Positions 49,527 through 58,959 of a stretch of 64,000 nucleotides of DNA are shown here, in pieces. The notes below the pieces were generated by a model. It was not told the origin of the DNA. It saw only the letters and a list, made by a program, of their open reading frames with translations, and searched no databases. Both the position numbers and the translations under genes were made by a program. How positions within the stretch are numbered: the stretch's first letter is position 1; each line of letters starts with the position of its first letter. Source of the DNA: Chloroflexales bacterium ZM16-3 (GTDB taxonomy: Bacteria; Chloroflexota; Chloroflexia; Chloroflexales; Chloroflexaceae); the NCBI GenBank assembly GCA_004138175.2, contig RYFE02000014.1, positions 1-64,000 on the forward strand, read 5' to 3'.

Positions 49527-51197
49527 ATGGCTGTTGACGCATTTCTATCAAAGCGGGTGCCTACGGTCACCGAATATATACGGCGTGCGCAGATCTCCTG
49601 GTGGTTCATGTTTCTGGGCCTCCTCGGGCTGAGCAGCATAGCTTCCCTGTTGATGATACGCAATACGCCATCGTGGTCGATGATCGCTTGGATCATCTAC
49701 TTCGCTGGCATTGTGGCAATCTTCTACAACCCGCGCTATGGCGTCTATATGATCCTCGGCTTTGCGCTGATGGGTGATCAGGTCATGCTGTTCATCTACC
49801 CATTCTCTAAAAACTTCTCCAGCCCAGAGTCGATGATGTTTTTATCACGCGCGGTGAACTTTAGCCCGCTCGAGAGCTACATCATATTTACATTTGGCGC
49901 GTGGATGGGCCGGATGATTATGGAGCGGCGCTTTCGCTTTTATATGGGGACGCTCTTCTGGCCAGCACTGATCTTTGCTTTCTTTATCACCGTTGGTATG
50001 GGCTATGGCATTCTGCGCGGTGGTGCATTCAAAATCGCGCTGATGGAAGTCCGCCCGATGTACTACATCCCGCTGATGTTGATCCTGACGAGTAACCTGA
50101 TCGAGACTCGCCTCCAGGTGAATCGCTTGATGTGGATCATGGCACTCGCCATCGCCTATAAAGGTATCGCTGGCGTGATCTATGTCGCCACTGTGCTGCA
50201 ATGGGATATCGGTAGTGTTGAGCAGATTGGCGAACATGCCATGTCGATCCACTTCAACGCCTTTTTTATCTTTGCGATCATTGCTTGGTTCTACCACGAC
50301 TCTGTGCTCAAGCGACTCATCTTTCCTGTTCTCACGCCGTTTCTGTTCTATAGCTTTCTCGCAAACCATCGCCGCGCTGGCTTTCTTACCCTGGGGCTTG
50401 GGATCGCTATTATCTTGACGATGCTCTATCGTGAGAACCGCAAGCTTTTCTTTACCCTCGCACCGACGGGGCTCGTCATCTTCCTTGTCTATCTTGCGGC
50501 CTTCTGGAATAATACGGGCTCGATCGGCATTATTGCCCGTGCGGTTCGTTCAGTGGTGGGGCAGCCTACCGCTCGCGATGCTGCTTCAAATGTCTACCGC
50601 GATCTTGAGAATGTTAACACGATGTTTAATATTAATAGATCGCCTATTTTTGGTATTGGTTTTGGGAATAAATTTATCATCGTAGCACCCATGCCCGATA
50701 TTAGCTTTTTTACATTTTGGGAGTATATTACACACAACTCGATCATGTGGATCTGGATGGAGGCTGGCGTTGGCGCGTTCTTCTCGCTCCTTCTGATGAC
50801 TGGTATGACAATGATTGTTGGGGGGCGTGCTGTCTGGAATATGCCCTATGGGCCGCTGCGTGGTGTGGCGCTCACGGCTACGCTCTATATCTTTATGCAC
50901 TTCACCTACGGCTATGCTGATATGTCCTGGGAAGGTATCAGCCTGACGTTTGTTGGTACGATGATGGGACTGATCAATAGCTTGGAGGTTATTGCTGCGC
51001 GCCCTTTGCCGATTCAGGTCAAGCGCTGGCCTTGGGTGCCTGATGCTGATGCAACAGCTGAAAAGCGCTGGCCCTGGCTTCCCGATCATGGTGTGCTTCC
51101 GCCTTACTGTCAGCCGAATGTCGCACCGATGCCGGTTCCTGCCTATCGTGTCGCACAGGCCGCCCGAGCTGCTGAGCGTGCGGCGCACAACATGTAA
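49527..51197 (+). CDS. O-antigen polymerase/ligase-like membrane protein (Wzy)
   Basis: A 556-residue polytopic protein with about 10-12 membrane segments: FMFLGLLGLSSIASLLMI, SMIAWIIYFAGIVAIFYNP, YGVYMILGFALMGDQVMLF and others to residue about 480. A large loop lies before AHNSI/THNSIMWIWMEAGVGAFFSLL, the Wzy/WaaL-type histidine-containing motif (EYITHNSIMWIWMEAG). The soluble C-terminal ~75 residues repeat KRWPWVPD and KRWPWLPD. Wzy polymerises undecaprenyl-linked repeat units outside the membrane. The gene lies between Wzz-like and Wzx genes, which favours Wzy over a ligase. Confidence 0.87.
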   Translation: MAVDAFLSKRVPTVTEYIRRAQISWWFMFLGLLGLSSIASLLMIRNTPSWSMIAWIIYFAGIVAIFYNPRYGVYMILGFALMGDQVMLFIYPFSKNFSSPESMMFLSRAVNFSPLESYIIFTFGAWMGRMIMERRFRFYMGTLFWPALIFAFFITVGMGYGILRGGAFKIALMEVRPMYYIPLMLILTSNLIETRLQVNRLMWIMALAIAYKGIAGVIYVATVLQWDIGSVEQIGEHAMSIHFNAFFIFAIIAWFYHDSVLKRLIFPVLTPFLFYSFLANHRRAGFLTLGLGIAIILTMLYRENRKLFFTLAPTGLVIFLVYLAAFWNNTGSIGIIARAVRSVVGQPTARDAASNVYRDLENVNTMFNINRSPIFGIGFGNKFIIVAPMPDISFFTFWEYITHNSIMWIWMEAGVGAFFSLLLMTGMTMIVGGRAVWNMPYGPLRGVALTATLYIFMHFTYGYADMSWEGISLTFVGTMMGLINSLEVIAARPLPIQVKRWPWVPDADATAEKRWPWLPDHGVLPPYCQPNVAPMPVPAYRVAQAARAAERAAHNM

Positions 51198-51207
51198 GGC
51201 TCGCTCA

Positions 51208-52029
51208 ATGTCACATTCCTTCGCTCGATATACTGTCCTGTGCTCTCTGCTGTGCTCTCTTGCTCTTGTCGGTTGCGGCCAACAGCAATCGGGCACTTCT
51301 GATCAGGCTACTCCGCTGGCCGCCCCTACGGTCTCGTCGATCTTTGGCGTGCAGCCCACGATGCTCCCTGAGCCAACTCGCGATTCGCTGGATCCAGGTG
51401 TACTTCCGACAACCGATCCTACGGTTATTGCGCAGGCTACCATCACTGCGCTCGGTGAGAATCAGCTCAAGGAAGTTTCGGTCTACGCTGAAACCCTCAG
51501 TGCTGACTGGTCGCTCCAGCATAGCTTTCAGACCAATATCGATCTCAGAAGTAGAGGCTATGTCCATCAGGGACGCTATGCGATCAAGGCTCAGCCGCAG
51601 TATACGACTGGGATCCTCTACTTTACGCTGAATAGTACGGCGAAAGATGTTTTTCGCCGTGATCGCGTTCAGGCTGTGCGATTTTATCTCAGTGGTGGGC
51701 CAGAGCCGATCAATAACGAAACGCTCACGGTGGCTGTCGTTGGGAGTAACCTTTACCCCTACTGGGTTGAGAACGACAAATCGGTCAAGATTGATGGTCG
51801 AGTTACCGATGACCAGCCGGTCTTTTCTGAGACGAGGCTCTCCTTTCTAGGTATTAAGACGGCTATTCCTCGCAAAACCTACGCTGAGGTGACGGTCTGG
51901 CTCGATAGCTTGCTCTATGATCCGCTCTACACCTATGTTACGGGCTTTTATCTGAAGACCGATAAGGCGTCTGTACCAGCGTTCTATGTTGATCGGGTGA
52001 GCCTGCTGGTGCTTCCCAAGACGCGGTAG
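51208..52029 (+). CDS. Secreted lipoprotein of unknown function
   Basis: A 273-residue lipoprotein from ATG 51208: signal FARYTVLCSLLCSLALVGC with the lipobox ALVGC. The mature part has a Thr/Pro-rich start and then a beta-rich domain (LQHSFQTNIDLRSRGYVHQGRYAIKAQPQ...), which resembles the carbohydrate-binding-like beta-sandwich in exopolysaccharide loci (VRFYLSGGPEPINNETLTVAVVGSN and YAEVTVWLDSLLYDPLYTYVTGFYLKTD). Such modules often bind glycans. It lies between Wzy and Wzx, suggesting a surface role with the polymer. I do not recognise a named family. Confidence 0.72.
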   Translation: MSHSFARYTVLCSLLCSLALVGCGQQQSGTSDQATPLAAPTVSSIFGVQPTMLPEPTRDSLDPGVLPTTDPTVIAQATITALGENQLKEVSVYAETLSADWSLQHSFQTNIDLRSRGYVHQGRYAIKAQPQYTTGILYFTLNSTAKDVFRRDRVQAVRFYLSGGPEPINNETLTVAVVGSNLYPYWVENDKSVKIDGRVTDDQPVFSETRLSFLGIKTAIPRKTYAEVTVWLDSLLYDPLYTYVTGFYLKTDKASVPAFYVDRVSLLVLPKTR

Positions 52030-52127
52030 CTATCGCAATCCTAATCCTGCTTATAAGCCCTGTCAGGTGGGCCAGTTTCAGACATGTATGGCGACGTGCT
52101 CACACGTGCAATAGGGAGTAGCCTCTG

Positions 52128-53618
52128 ATGATCAGCGGAAAGACAATCGCCAAAAATGTTGGCGTCATGATGGTGTCGCAGCTCACGACATGGGTGCTGG
52201 CCTTTGTTTTAGCGATATTTTTACCTCGCTACCTCGGCGCTGAAAATATTGGTGCGATCTCAATTTCCAATTCGATTTGGTTGATTATGAGCGTGTTGCT
52301 CACGTTCGGCATGGATACCCATCTGATCAAGAGCATCGCTCGCGAGCCCGAGAGCACATCCGAATTACTTGGTACTAGCTTGTTAGTTCGCACCGTTTTC
52401 TTTGTGATCAGTTGTGGCCTGGTACTCTTGTATGCTACGGTGATGCAGTACAATGAGACATTAGTTACGGTGATCTGGATTCAGGCTATCTTCTACCTTA
52501 TCGCTACTTACTCTAGTGCGTTCACATCTGCGCTCATTGGCCTGGAGCGCATGGAGTTTATCTCGATAGCGAGCATTGTTAATAAAGCTCTGCTTACGGG
52601 TTTGAGCGTCCTCTTGATCTTCCTGAATGCCGGTCTGTATCTGATTGTCTCTGTTAATATTGTCGCAACGCTGATCTCTAGCAGTATCCTTTTTTTTGCG
52701 CTCAATCGTCAGTATCCTCTGCGACTCCGGATCAACTTTGCGCGCGCGCGGTTCATGATCAGCCAGTCATCTGTCTATTTGATCTCTAGCCTTGCCATTG
52801 TGGTCTATCAGCAGATCGATAAGCCTTTCATCTCTGCGCTTGTCGATACCAAGACAGTTGGCTGGTATGGTACGGCCATGAATCTGTTTGGCACGATGAT
52901 GTTTCTCCCTGTTGTCTTTGGGACAGTTATCTTTCCTTCTCTGGCCCGCAGCTACGCTTCCGGAGATGCGAAGCTTAATCTTATCGCTCAGCGTAGCTTT
53001 GATCTGATGTTCCTGATCAGCGTGCCGGTGGGTCTGGGGCTTGTGGTTGTCGCCCAGCCGCTAGTGTTACTGCTCTATGGAGCGGATTTTGCTCCCAGTG
53101 GCGGCATCCTGATGATGCTGGGTGTTGTACTGATCTTCACCTATCTCAACACGATCCTCGGCCAGTTGCTGATTTCGACGGATCGTACCGACAAGTGGAA
53201 TGTGGTGATGATTGTGGCGATTGCTGTTACGTTGCCGATTGACTATCTACTTGTTCCTTGGACTCATCGTGTCTTTGCTAATGGTGGCTTAGGCGGAACG
53301 CTGGCCTTTCTCATCACCGAGTTTGGCATGGTCGTCTCTGCCATCTTGCTCCTTCCCAAGAATACGCTCCAGTGGTCGAATGTGCGTACCGCTGTACTGA
53401 CACTCTTCTCCGGTTTGCTGATGATGGCTGCTAGTTGGTGGTTTCGCGATACGATGGTTCTTTTGTCGATCATCATTGCCGTTGTTACGTATATTGCGGC
53501 GGTCGCGATCCTTCGGATCATTCCCCGCGAGGATCTGCTGCTGATTAAGAATGCAGTTATGGGGATTATTGGTCGGCTGCGCCGCAACAAGGGTACACCT
53601 GCAAGTGTTGGTGATTAG
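52128..53618 (+). CDS. Polysaccharide flippase (Wzx, MOP superfamily)
   Basis: A 496-residue integral membrane protein with about 12-14 helices. The start KTIAKNVGVMMVSQLTTWVLAFVLAIFLPRYLGAENIG is the typical Wzx N-terminus. Other hallmarks are SSVYLISSLAIVVYQQIDKPFISALVDTKTVGWYGTAMNLFGTMMFLPVVFGTVIFPSLARSYA and a long C-terminal helical bundle. Wzx moves undecaprenyl-linked repeat units across the inner membrane before Wzy polymerises them. It follows the lipoprotein gene by about 100 bp. Confidence 0.93.
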   Translation: MISGKTIAKNVGVMMVSQLTTWVLAFVLAIFLPRYLGAENIGAISISNSIWLIMSVLLTFGMDTHLIKSIAREPESTSELLGTSLLVRTVFFVISCGLVLLYATVMQYNETLVTVIWIQAIFYLIATYSSAFTSALIGLERMEFISIASIVNKALLTGLSVLLIFLNAGLYLIVSVNIVATLISSSILFFALNRQYPLRLRINFARARFMISQSSVYLISSLAIVVYQQIDKPFISALVDTKTVGWYGTAMNLFGTMMFLPVVFGTVIFPSLARSYASGDAKLNLIAQRSFDLMFLISVPVGLGLVVVAQPLVLLLYGADFAPSGGILMMLGVVLIFTYLNTILGQLLISTDRTDKWNVVMIVAIAVTLPIDYLLVPWTHRVFANGGLGGTLAFLITEFGMVVSAILLLPKNTLQWSNVRTAVLTLFSGLLMMAASWWFRDTMVLLSIIIAVVTYIAAVAILRIIPREDLLLIKNAVMGIIGRLRRNKGTPASVGD

Positions 53619-53642
53619 TGTGTATGGGTGAAAGGTGGCTAA

Positions 53643-54197
53643 ATGGCAACGATTCATCCGACGGCCGATGTCTCTCCTCAAGCGGATATCGGCGAGGGTA
53701 CGCGGGTCTGGGCTCATGTGCAGATCCGCGAACGTGCGAAGATTGGGCGGAACTGTATTATCGGTCGGAATAGCTATATTGAGTTCGATGTCTCCGTCGG
53801 CGATAACGTCAAGATCCAGAACAACTCCTCTCTCTACGTCGGCCTCACCGTTGAAGATGGGGTCTTCATTGGCCCCCACGTCATCTTCACCAACGACAAG
53901 CTCCCCCGTGCGATCAACCCTGATGGTAGTCTGAAGAGCGCTGCCGACTGGCATGTCGGTAAGACCCTTGTGCAATATGGGGCGTCAATCGGTGCTGGCG
54001 CTGTGATTGTCACGGGCATCACGATTGGTCGCTGGGCGATGGTTGGCTCTGGCTCAGTGGCCACAAAGGATGTCCCCGACCACGCACTTGTGGTGGGCAA
54101 TCCGGCCCGCGTGATCGGCTATGTCAGCGCCAACGGCGTACGCTGTGTCTCCCAGGAGGAGGCGGCTGCGCTGACCCAGGCTGAACGGGGTTCCTAA
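53643..54197 (+). CDS. Sugar-nucleotide N-acetyltransferase (WbpD/WlbB/FdtC-like)
   Basis: A 184-residue left-handed beta-helix transferase: IHPTADVSPQADIGEGTRVWAHVQIRERAKIGRNCIIGRNSYIEFDVSVGDNVKIQNNSSLYVGLTVEDGVFIGPHVIFTNDKLPRA. This asparagine-rich region and the FTND motif are characteristic of the WbpD/WlbB group that acetylates a 3-amino sugar nucleotide. It precedes a Gfo/Idh/MocA oxidoreductase and a DegT aminotransferase, which together would make a 3-acetamido or 2,3-diacetamido sugar. The start ATG follows a short gap after Wzx. Confidence 0.88.
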   Translation: MATIHPTADVSPQADIGEGTRVWAHVQIRERAKIGRNCIIGRNSYIEFDVSVGDNVKIQNNSSLYVGLTVEDGVFIGPHVIFTNDKLPRAINPDGSLKSAADWHVGKTLVQYGASIGAGAVIVTGITIGRWAMVGSGSVATKDVPDHALVVGNPARVIGYVSANGVRCVSQEEAAALTQAERGS

Positions 54198-54446
54198 ACC
54201 TGCTCTCATCCTCTTCCCCCTACCCTTTCTTGCCCGGATGGACAGTTATAGGTGATACATGTGTGCGTGCTAGTTGTGAAGATACGTCTTCTTCCTGGGC
54301 CTTAGCCGCACCGTAATTTATTTCTTATATGCGACGTGGGGGATGCTCATCTCATCCTCATCTGCGTGTATAACTATGGTATCGCTACGGGGAAAACATC
54401 GGGCAAGATTTCTTTCCTGGCCTATGTATCAAAGGATGGACTACAC

Positions 54447-55454
54447 ATGGTCGGCATTGGTGTCATTGGCTATGGCTACTGGGGTCCGAACCTTGTTCGC
54501 AACTTCTCGCTGGCGAGGGGTGCCCAGGTCATAGCGGTCTGCGATCAGCGTCCCGAGCGGCGTGAGTTGGTAGAGAAGGTCTATCCCTCTGTACGCACAT
54601 ACGCCGATATAGATGAGATGCTCGCTAGCCCTGATGTCCAGGCCGTTGCTATTGCGACCCCCGTCACCTCACACTTTCCGTTGGCGATGCGCGCGCTCGC
54701 GGCTGGCAAACATGTCTTTGTCGAGAAGCCATTCACCGCTACGCTCGCCGAGGCTGAGCAGCTGGTGACCGAGGCTGAGCAGCGCAAGCTCACCCTGATG
54801 GTCGATCATACCTTTATCTACACCAGCGCGGTGCGCAAGATCAAAGAGCTTGTCTCCAACGGCTCTTTGGGCGAGCTTTACTACTACGACTCGGTCCGTG
54901 TCAACCTTGGCCTCTTTCAGAGCGATGTGAGCGTCCTCTGGGATTTGGCTGTCCACGACCTGTCGATCATGGACTTCTTGATCGGGCGCAGCCCGACCAT
55001 GGTGGCCGCCACGGGCATGTCCCATGTCCCCGGTCGCCCTGAGAATATGGCCTACCTGACCTGCTTCTTCACCAATAATCTGATCGCCCATTTCCATGTG
55101 AACTGGCTGGCCCCGGTGAAGATTCGGCAGACTCTAGTCGGCGGCTCGGAGAAGATGATCGTCTATGATGACATGGAGATGAGCGAGAAGATCAAGGTCT
55201 ACGATAGCGGTATCACCGTTAACCAGGATGAGGACTCGATCTATCAGCGACACGTGGGCTATCGCACCGGCGATATGTGGGCGCCGCGCCTTGATAATAT
55301 TGAGGCGCTGAAGATTGAGGCCGAGCACTTTGTCGAGTGTATCGAGACTGGCAGCCAGCCGCTTTCGAGCGGACAGGCCGGGCTTCGCGTTGTTAAGATC
55401 CTTGAAGCCGCCTCGCGTTCCATGGCCAATCACGGGCAGCCGGTTGAGCTTTAG
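54447..55454 (+). CDS. Gfo/Idh/MocA-family sugar-nucleotide dehydrogenase (WlbA-like)
   Basis: 335 residues from ATG 54447 (AAGGATGGA about 9 bases upstream; an upstream ATG at 54336 lacks homology). The Rossmann start is GIGVIGYGYWGPNLVRNFSLARGAQVIAVCDQRPERRELV, then the EKPF motif (GKHVFVEKPFTATLAEAEQLV) of the active-site lysine, and a C-terminal beta sheet domain with DLAVHDLSIMDFLIG. WlbA oxidises C3 of UDP-GlcNAcA before transamination. The 249-bp gap upstream of it (54198-54446) shows no gene or clear signal. Confidence 0.87.
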   Translation: MVGIGVIGYGYWGPNLVRNFSLARGAQVIAVCDQRPERRELVEKVYPSVRTYADIDEMLASPDVQAVAIATPVTSHFPLAMRALAAGKHVFVEKPFTATLAEAEQLVTEAEQRKLTLMVDHTFIYTSAVRKIKELVSNGSLGELYYYDSVRVNLGLFQSDVSVLWDLAVHDLSIMDFLIGRSPTMVAATGMSHVPGRPENMAYLTCFFTNNLIAHFHVNWLAPVKIRQTLVGGSEKMIVYDDMEMSEKIKVYDSGITVNQDEDSIYQRHVGYRTGDMWAPRLDNIEALKIEAEHFVECIETGSQPLSSGQAGLRVVKILEAASRSMANHGQPVEL

Positions 55455-55483
55455 GGTACAGGGTATAGGGTACAGGGTACAGG
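55454..55483. repeat. Heptanucleotide tandem repeat, four units of GGGTACA
   Basis: Four 7-bp units (the second is GGGTATA) directly follow the oxidoreductase stop. The unit is the reverse complement of that at 37757-37791. Confidence 0.82.
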
Positions 55484-55526
55484 AGCGCATCAGAACTCTT
55501 CATCCCGAACCTAATAGGAGTCTTTT

Positions 55527-56627
55527 ATGGTTCCGTTTGTCGATCTAAAGGCGCAGTATCTCTCCATTAAGGAAGAGGTCGATGCCGCAGTTATTAGCCT
55601 GCTAGAGAGCACCCAGTTCGTGCTGGGCAAAGAGGTCGCCGCTTTCGAGGAGCTGTTCGCCGCCTACACCCAGACAAGCTATGTGATGGGGGTGAACACC
55701 GGCACCAGCGCGCTGCACCTCGCCTTGCTCGCCGCTGGCATTGGCCGGGGCGATGAGGTTATCACCACGCCCTTCACCTTTATCGCTACGGTCTCGGCGA
55801 TTGATTACACTGGTGCGACCCCGGTCTTCGTCGATATTGATCCTGTCTCCTTCACGATTGACCCGGCGAAGATTGAGGCGGCGATCACCCCGCGCACCAA
55901 GGCGATCCTGCCTGTTCACCTCTACGGCCAGCCCGCCGAGATGGATCCGATCATGGAGATCGCGAAGCGTCACGGGCTTGTCGTGATCGAGGATGCCGCC
56001 CAGGCTCACGGCGCTGAGTATAAGGGCCGCCGTGTCGGTAGCATCGGCGACCTCGGCTGCTTCAGTTTCTACCCTGGCAAGAATCTGGGTGCCTATGGCG
56101 AGGGCGGCGCAGTCACGACGAATAATCCTGAGTTTGCTCGCACGGTGAAGATGCTGCGTGACTGGGGGGCCGAGCGGAAGTACTACCACGACCTGAAGGG
56201 CTTTAACTATCGCCTTGAGGGTATCCAGGGCGCGGTGCTCAAGGTGAAGATGAAGTATATCGAGGGCTGGACCGATGCCCGCCGCGCGGTGGCTGCGCGC
56301 TACGACGAGGCGTTTGCCGGTACGAGCATCCGTACTCCGGTCGCCCTCCCCGACCGTCGCCATGTCTATCATGTCTACGCGATCCGCGATGCCCAGCGCG
56401 ATACGCTCCAGACCTTCTTGCACGACCATGGGGTGAGCACGGGTATCCACTACCCGATCCCCGTCCATCTTCAGCGTGCGTTCGCAGAGCTTGGGCATAA
56501 GGAGGGCGACTTCCCTCACTCCGAGGCCGCTGCCCGTGAAGTGCTCTCGATCCCGATGTACCCCGAGCTGCCTGCGGATCAGCAGGATCTGGTGATCGCT
56601 GCCCTCAAGGCATGGCCGCTTCAATAA
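55527..56627 (+). CDS. DegT/DnrJ/EryC1-family aminotransferase (WlbC/WbpE-like)
   Basis: 366 residues: [80 protein letters not shown] and the PLP lysine in [19 protein letters not shown], with [12 protein letters not shown] at the C-terminus. It follows the WlbA-like gene and completes an oxidation-transamination-acetylation set with 53643-54197. The expected reaction is transamination of a 3-keto sugar nucleotide. It is not identical to the aminotransferase at 37802; the two differ in substrate loop. Confidence 0.9.
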   Translation: MVPFVDLKAQYLSIKEEVDAAVISLLESTQFVLGKEVAAFEELFAAYTQTSYVMGVNTGTSALHLALLAAGIGRGDEVITTPFTFIATVSAIDYTGATPVFVDIDPVSFTIDPAKIEAAITPRTKAILPVHLYGQPAEMDPIMEIAKRHGLVVIEDAAQAHGAEYKGRRVGSIGDLGCFSFYPGKNLGAYGEGGAVTTNNPEFARTVKMLRDWGAERKYYHDLKGFNYRLEGIQGAVLKVKMKYIEGWTDARRAVAARYDEAFAGTSIRTPVALPDRRHVYHVYAIRDAQRDTLQTFLHDHGVSTGIHYPIPVHLQRAFAELGHKEGDFPHSEAAAREVLSIPMYPELPADQQDLVIAALKAWPLQ

Positions 56628-56654
56628 TTCCTTCTTACTAGGAGATTTCATATT

Positions 56655-57638
56655 ATGAGCACAACCCCCCAGCGTGTCCTCGTTACCGGCGGCGCGGGCC
56701 TGATCGGCTCGCATATCGTCGATCTGCTGATGGATGGCCGCGAGCAGGGCAAGTACGGCGAGATCGTTATTGTCGATAACTTTGTGCGCGGCCGGATGGA
56801 GAATCTGGCCGCTGCGAAGGCTCGTGGCGACCTGACGATTGTTGAGGGCGATATCACTGACCGCAAGCTGATGGCTGAGGTTATGCAGGGCATTGATCTC
56901 GCCTTCCACCTGGCGGCCATCCGCATCACGCAGTGTGCCGAAGACCCGCGCCTGGCCGTTGATGTTCTTGGAAATGGGACGTTCAATGTGCTTGAGGCCG
57001 CCGTGCAGGCCAACGTGAAGAAGGTGGTGGCCTCGTCTTCGGCCTCGGTCTATGGCCTGGCTGAAGTGTTCCCGACTACGGAGAAGCATCATCCCTACAA
57101 CAACCGCACGATCTATGGTGCGATCAAGGTCTTCAACGAGGGTCTGCTGCGCAGCTTCAATGATATGTATGGCCTGAACTATGTGGCCCTGCGCTACTTC
57201 AACGTCTACGGCCCGCGCATGGATATCTACGGGGCGTACACCGAGGTGCTGATCCGCTGGATGGATCGGATCATCGATGGTAAGTCGCCGCTGATCTTCG
57301 GCGACGGCAAGCAGACGATGGATTTCGTCTACGCCCCCGATATCGCCCGCGCCAACATCCTCGCCGCCGAGGCCGATGTTTCTGACGAAGTGTTTAACGT
57401 AGCCTCCGGCGTCGAGACGAGCCTGGAGGATCTGGCCCACGCCCTGATGCGTGCGATGGATGTGGACATGCCGCTTGAGTACGGCCCCGAGCGTAAGACG
57501 AACCCGGTGCCTCGACGTCTGGCCGATATCAGCGCGGCTCGCGAAAAGCTGGGCTTTGTGGCTCAGGTTGGGCTTGAGGACGGCCTGCGCGACCTGGTGG
57601 CCTGGTGGAAGTCGCAGAAGAATGGGGTGTCGGCATGA
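56655..57638 (+). CDS. NAD-dependent epimerase/dehydratase (UDP-sugar 4-epimerase-like)
   Basis: 327 residues: VLVTGGAGLIGSHIVDLLMD, DNFVRGRMENL, FHLAAIRITQCAEDPRLAVDVL, VVASSSASVYG, the catalytic region NNRTIYGAIKVFNEG (Y-x-x-x-K as YGAIK), RYFNVYGPRMD, and FGDGKQTMDFVYAPDIARAN. The family includes UDP-glucose and UDP-GlcNAc 4-epimerases. The stop overlaps the next gene's ATG by four bases, so the epimerase and the following aminotransferase are coupled and probably act in sequence. Confidence 0.9.
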   Translation: MSTTPQRVLVTGGAGLIGSHIVDLLMDGREQGKYGEIVIVDNFVRGRMENLAAAKARGDLTIVEGDITDRKLMAEVMQGIDLAFHLAAIRITQCAEDPRLAVDVLGNGTFNVLEAAVQANVKKVVASSSASVYGLAEVFPTTEKHHPYNNRTIYGAIKVFNEGLLRSFNDMYGLNYVALRYFNVYGPRMDIYGAYTEVLIRWMDRIIDGKSPLIFGDGKQTMDFVYAPDIARANILAAEADVSDEVFNVASGVETSLEDLAHALMRAMDVDMPLEYGPERKTNPVPRRLADISAAREKLGFVAQVGLEDGLRDLVAWWKSQKNGVSA

Positions 57639-58798
57639 CGACAGATCAGAAGCGGCGCACCATTCCGCTCGCTCGCCCGCTGATCGGCGAGGCCGAGGCT
57701 GAGGCATCGCGGCGACCGATTATGTCCGGCTGGCTCACCCAGGGGCCAGAGGTGGCCGCCTTCGAGCAGGAGTTCGCCGCCTACACTGGCGCAAAGCACG
57801 CCACGGCTGTCTCGAACTGCACCACCGCGCTGCATCTGGCCCTGCTGGCCGTTGGCGTTGGCGCAGATGACGAGGTGATCACCGTGAGCCACTCGTATGT
57901 GGCCACGGCCAACGTGGTGCGCTACTGCAACGCCACCCCGGTCTTCGTTGACATCGAGGCCGCCACCAGCAACATGGACCCGGCCAAGATCGCGGCGGCG
58001 ATCACCCCGCGCACCAAGGCCATCCTCTGCGTTCACCAGATGGGCATGCCCTGCGACATTGCGGCGATTGTCGCGGTAGCGAAGGAGCATGGCCTGCCGG
58101 TGGTCGAGGATGCGGCCTGCGCCAGCGGCAGCGAGATCCGCTGGGATGGCCAGTGGGAGAAGGTCGGCAAAGCCCACGGCGACATCGCCTGCTTCTCGTT
58201 CCACCCGCGCAAGGTGATCACCACCGGCGACGGCGGCATGATCACGACGAATAACTCGGACTACGACAAGCAGTTCCGTCTGCTGCGCCAGCATGGCATG
58301 AGTATCAGTGATCGGGTACGCCATAGCGCCAACCAGGTGATCTTCGAGGAGCACTCGGTTATTGGCTATAATTACCGCATGACCGATGTGCAGGCCGCGA
58401 TCGGGCGCGAGCAGCTCAAGCGTCTGCCCGATATCGTGGCCACCCGCCGCCGTCTGGGCGACCGCTACCGGCAGCTGCTGTCCGCCGCTATCCCCGGCCT
58501 GACCATGCCCCATGAGCCAGAGTGGGCGCGCACCAACTGGCAGAGCTTCTGGGTGCGCCTGCCGGATGCGCTCGACCAGCGCGAGGTGATGCAGGGCATG
58601 CTGGATCGCGGCGTAGCCACCCGGCGCGGCATTATGTGCGCCCACCGCGAGGTGCCCTACCAGCGCGAGAGCGGCTACGACCTGCCCGAGTCTGAGCGGG
58701 CGCAGGATCGGAATATCATCCTGCCGCTCTATCCGCAGATGACCGACGAAGAGCAAGACTACGTCGTCGAGATGCTCAGCGAAGTGTGTACGCAGTAG
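57635..58798 (+). CDS. DegT/DnrJ/EryC1-family aminotransferase
   Basis: 387 residues from ATG 57635 (ATGA overlap with the epimerase; the longer frame from 57605 lies inside that gene). Motifs are [77 protein letters not shown], and the PLP lysine in CFSFHPRKVITTGDGGMITT. It resembles the PseC/perosamine-synthase group that aminates 4-keto sugars. It is followed at once by a decayed copy of its own last 118 bp (58801-58918). Confidence 0.9.
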   Translation: MTTDQKRRTIPLARPLIGEAEAEASRRPIMSGWLTQGPEVAAFEQEFAAYTGAKHATAVSNCTTALHLALLAVGVGADDEVITVSHSYVATANVVRYCNATPVFVDIEAATSNMDPAKIAAAITPRTKAILCVHQMGMPCDIAAIVAVAKEHGLPVVEDAACASGSEIRWDGQWEKVGKAHGDIACFSFHPRKVITTGDGGMITTNNSDYDKQFRLLRQHGMSISDRVRHSANQVIFEEHSVIGYNYRMTDVQAAIGREQLKRLPDIVATRRRLGDRYRQLLSAAIPGLTMPHEPEWARTNWQSFWVRLPDALDQREVMQGMLDRGVATRRGIMCAHREVPYQRESGYDLPESERAQDRNIILPLYPQMTDEEQDYVVEMLSEVCTQ

Positions 58799-58800
58799 AC

Positions 58801-58918
58801 ATGTCGAGTCCGAGCGAGCATAAGACTGCAACATCATCCTACCCCTCTTATCCGCAGACGACCGATGAAGAGTAGAATTACGTCGTCGAAATCTTAGCGA
58901 GGTGTGTACACAGTAGAC
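58801..58918 (+). pseudogene. Decayed tandem duplicate of the aminotransferase 3' end
   Basis: This 118-bp segment aligns without gaps to 58683-58800, the last coding part and stop of the preceding aminotransferase gene. Examples are ATCATCCTACCCCTC against ATCATCCTGCCGCTC, and CCGATGAAGAG against CCGACGAAGAG. A premature TAG follows the shared GAAGAG, and many substitutions are present, so it is not translated. It marks an unequal exchange or a replication slip. Confidence 0.85.
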
Positions 58919-58959
58919 AAGTGTACGGTTACCATATTCCATGGGAGGAAAGACAACCG

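Noticed and set aside
55602-57707. 701-residue open frame on the minus strand
   Set aside because: It lies opposite an aminotransferase and an SDR gene with full homology. Its composition is His/Arg/Ala-rich with no domain, as expected of a high-GC shadow frame.
57563-58942. 459-residue open frame on the minus strand
   Set aside because: It is the shadow of the aminotransferase gene and runs into the decayed duplicate.
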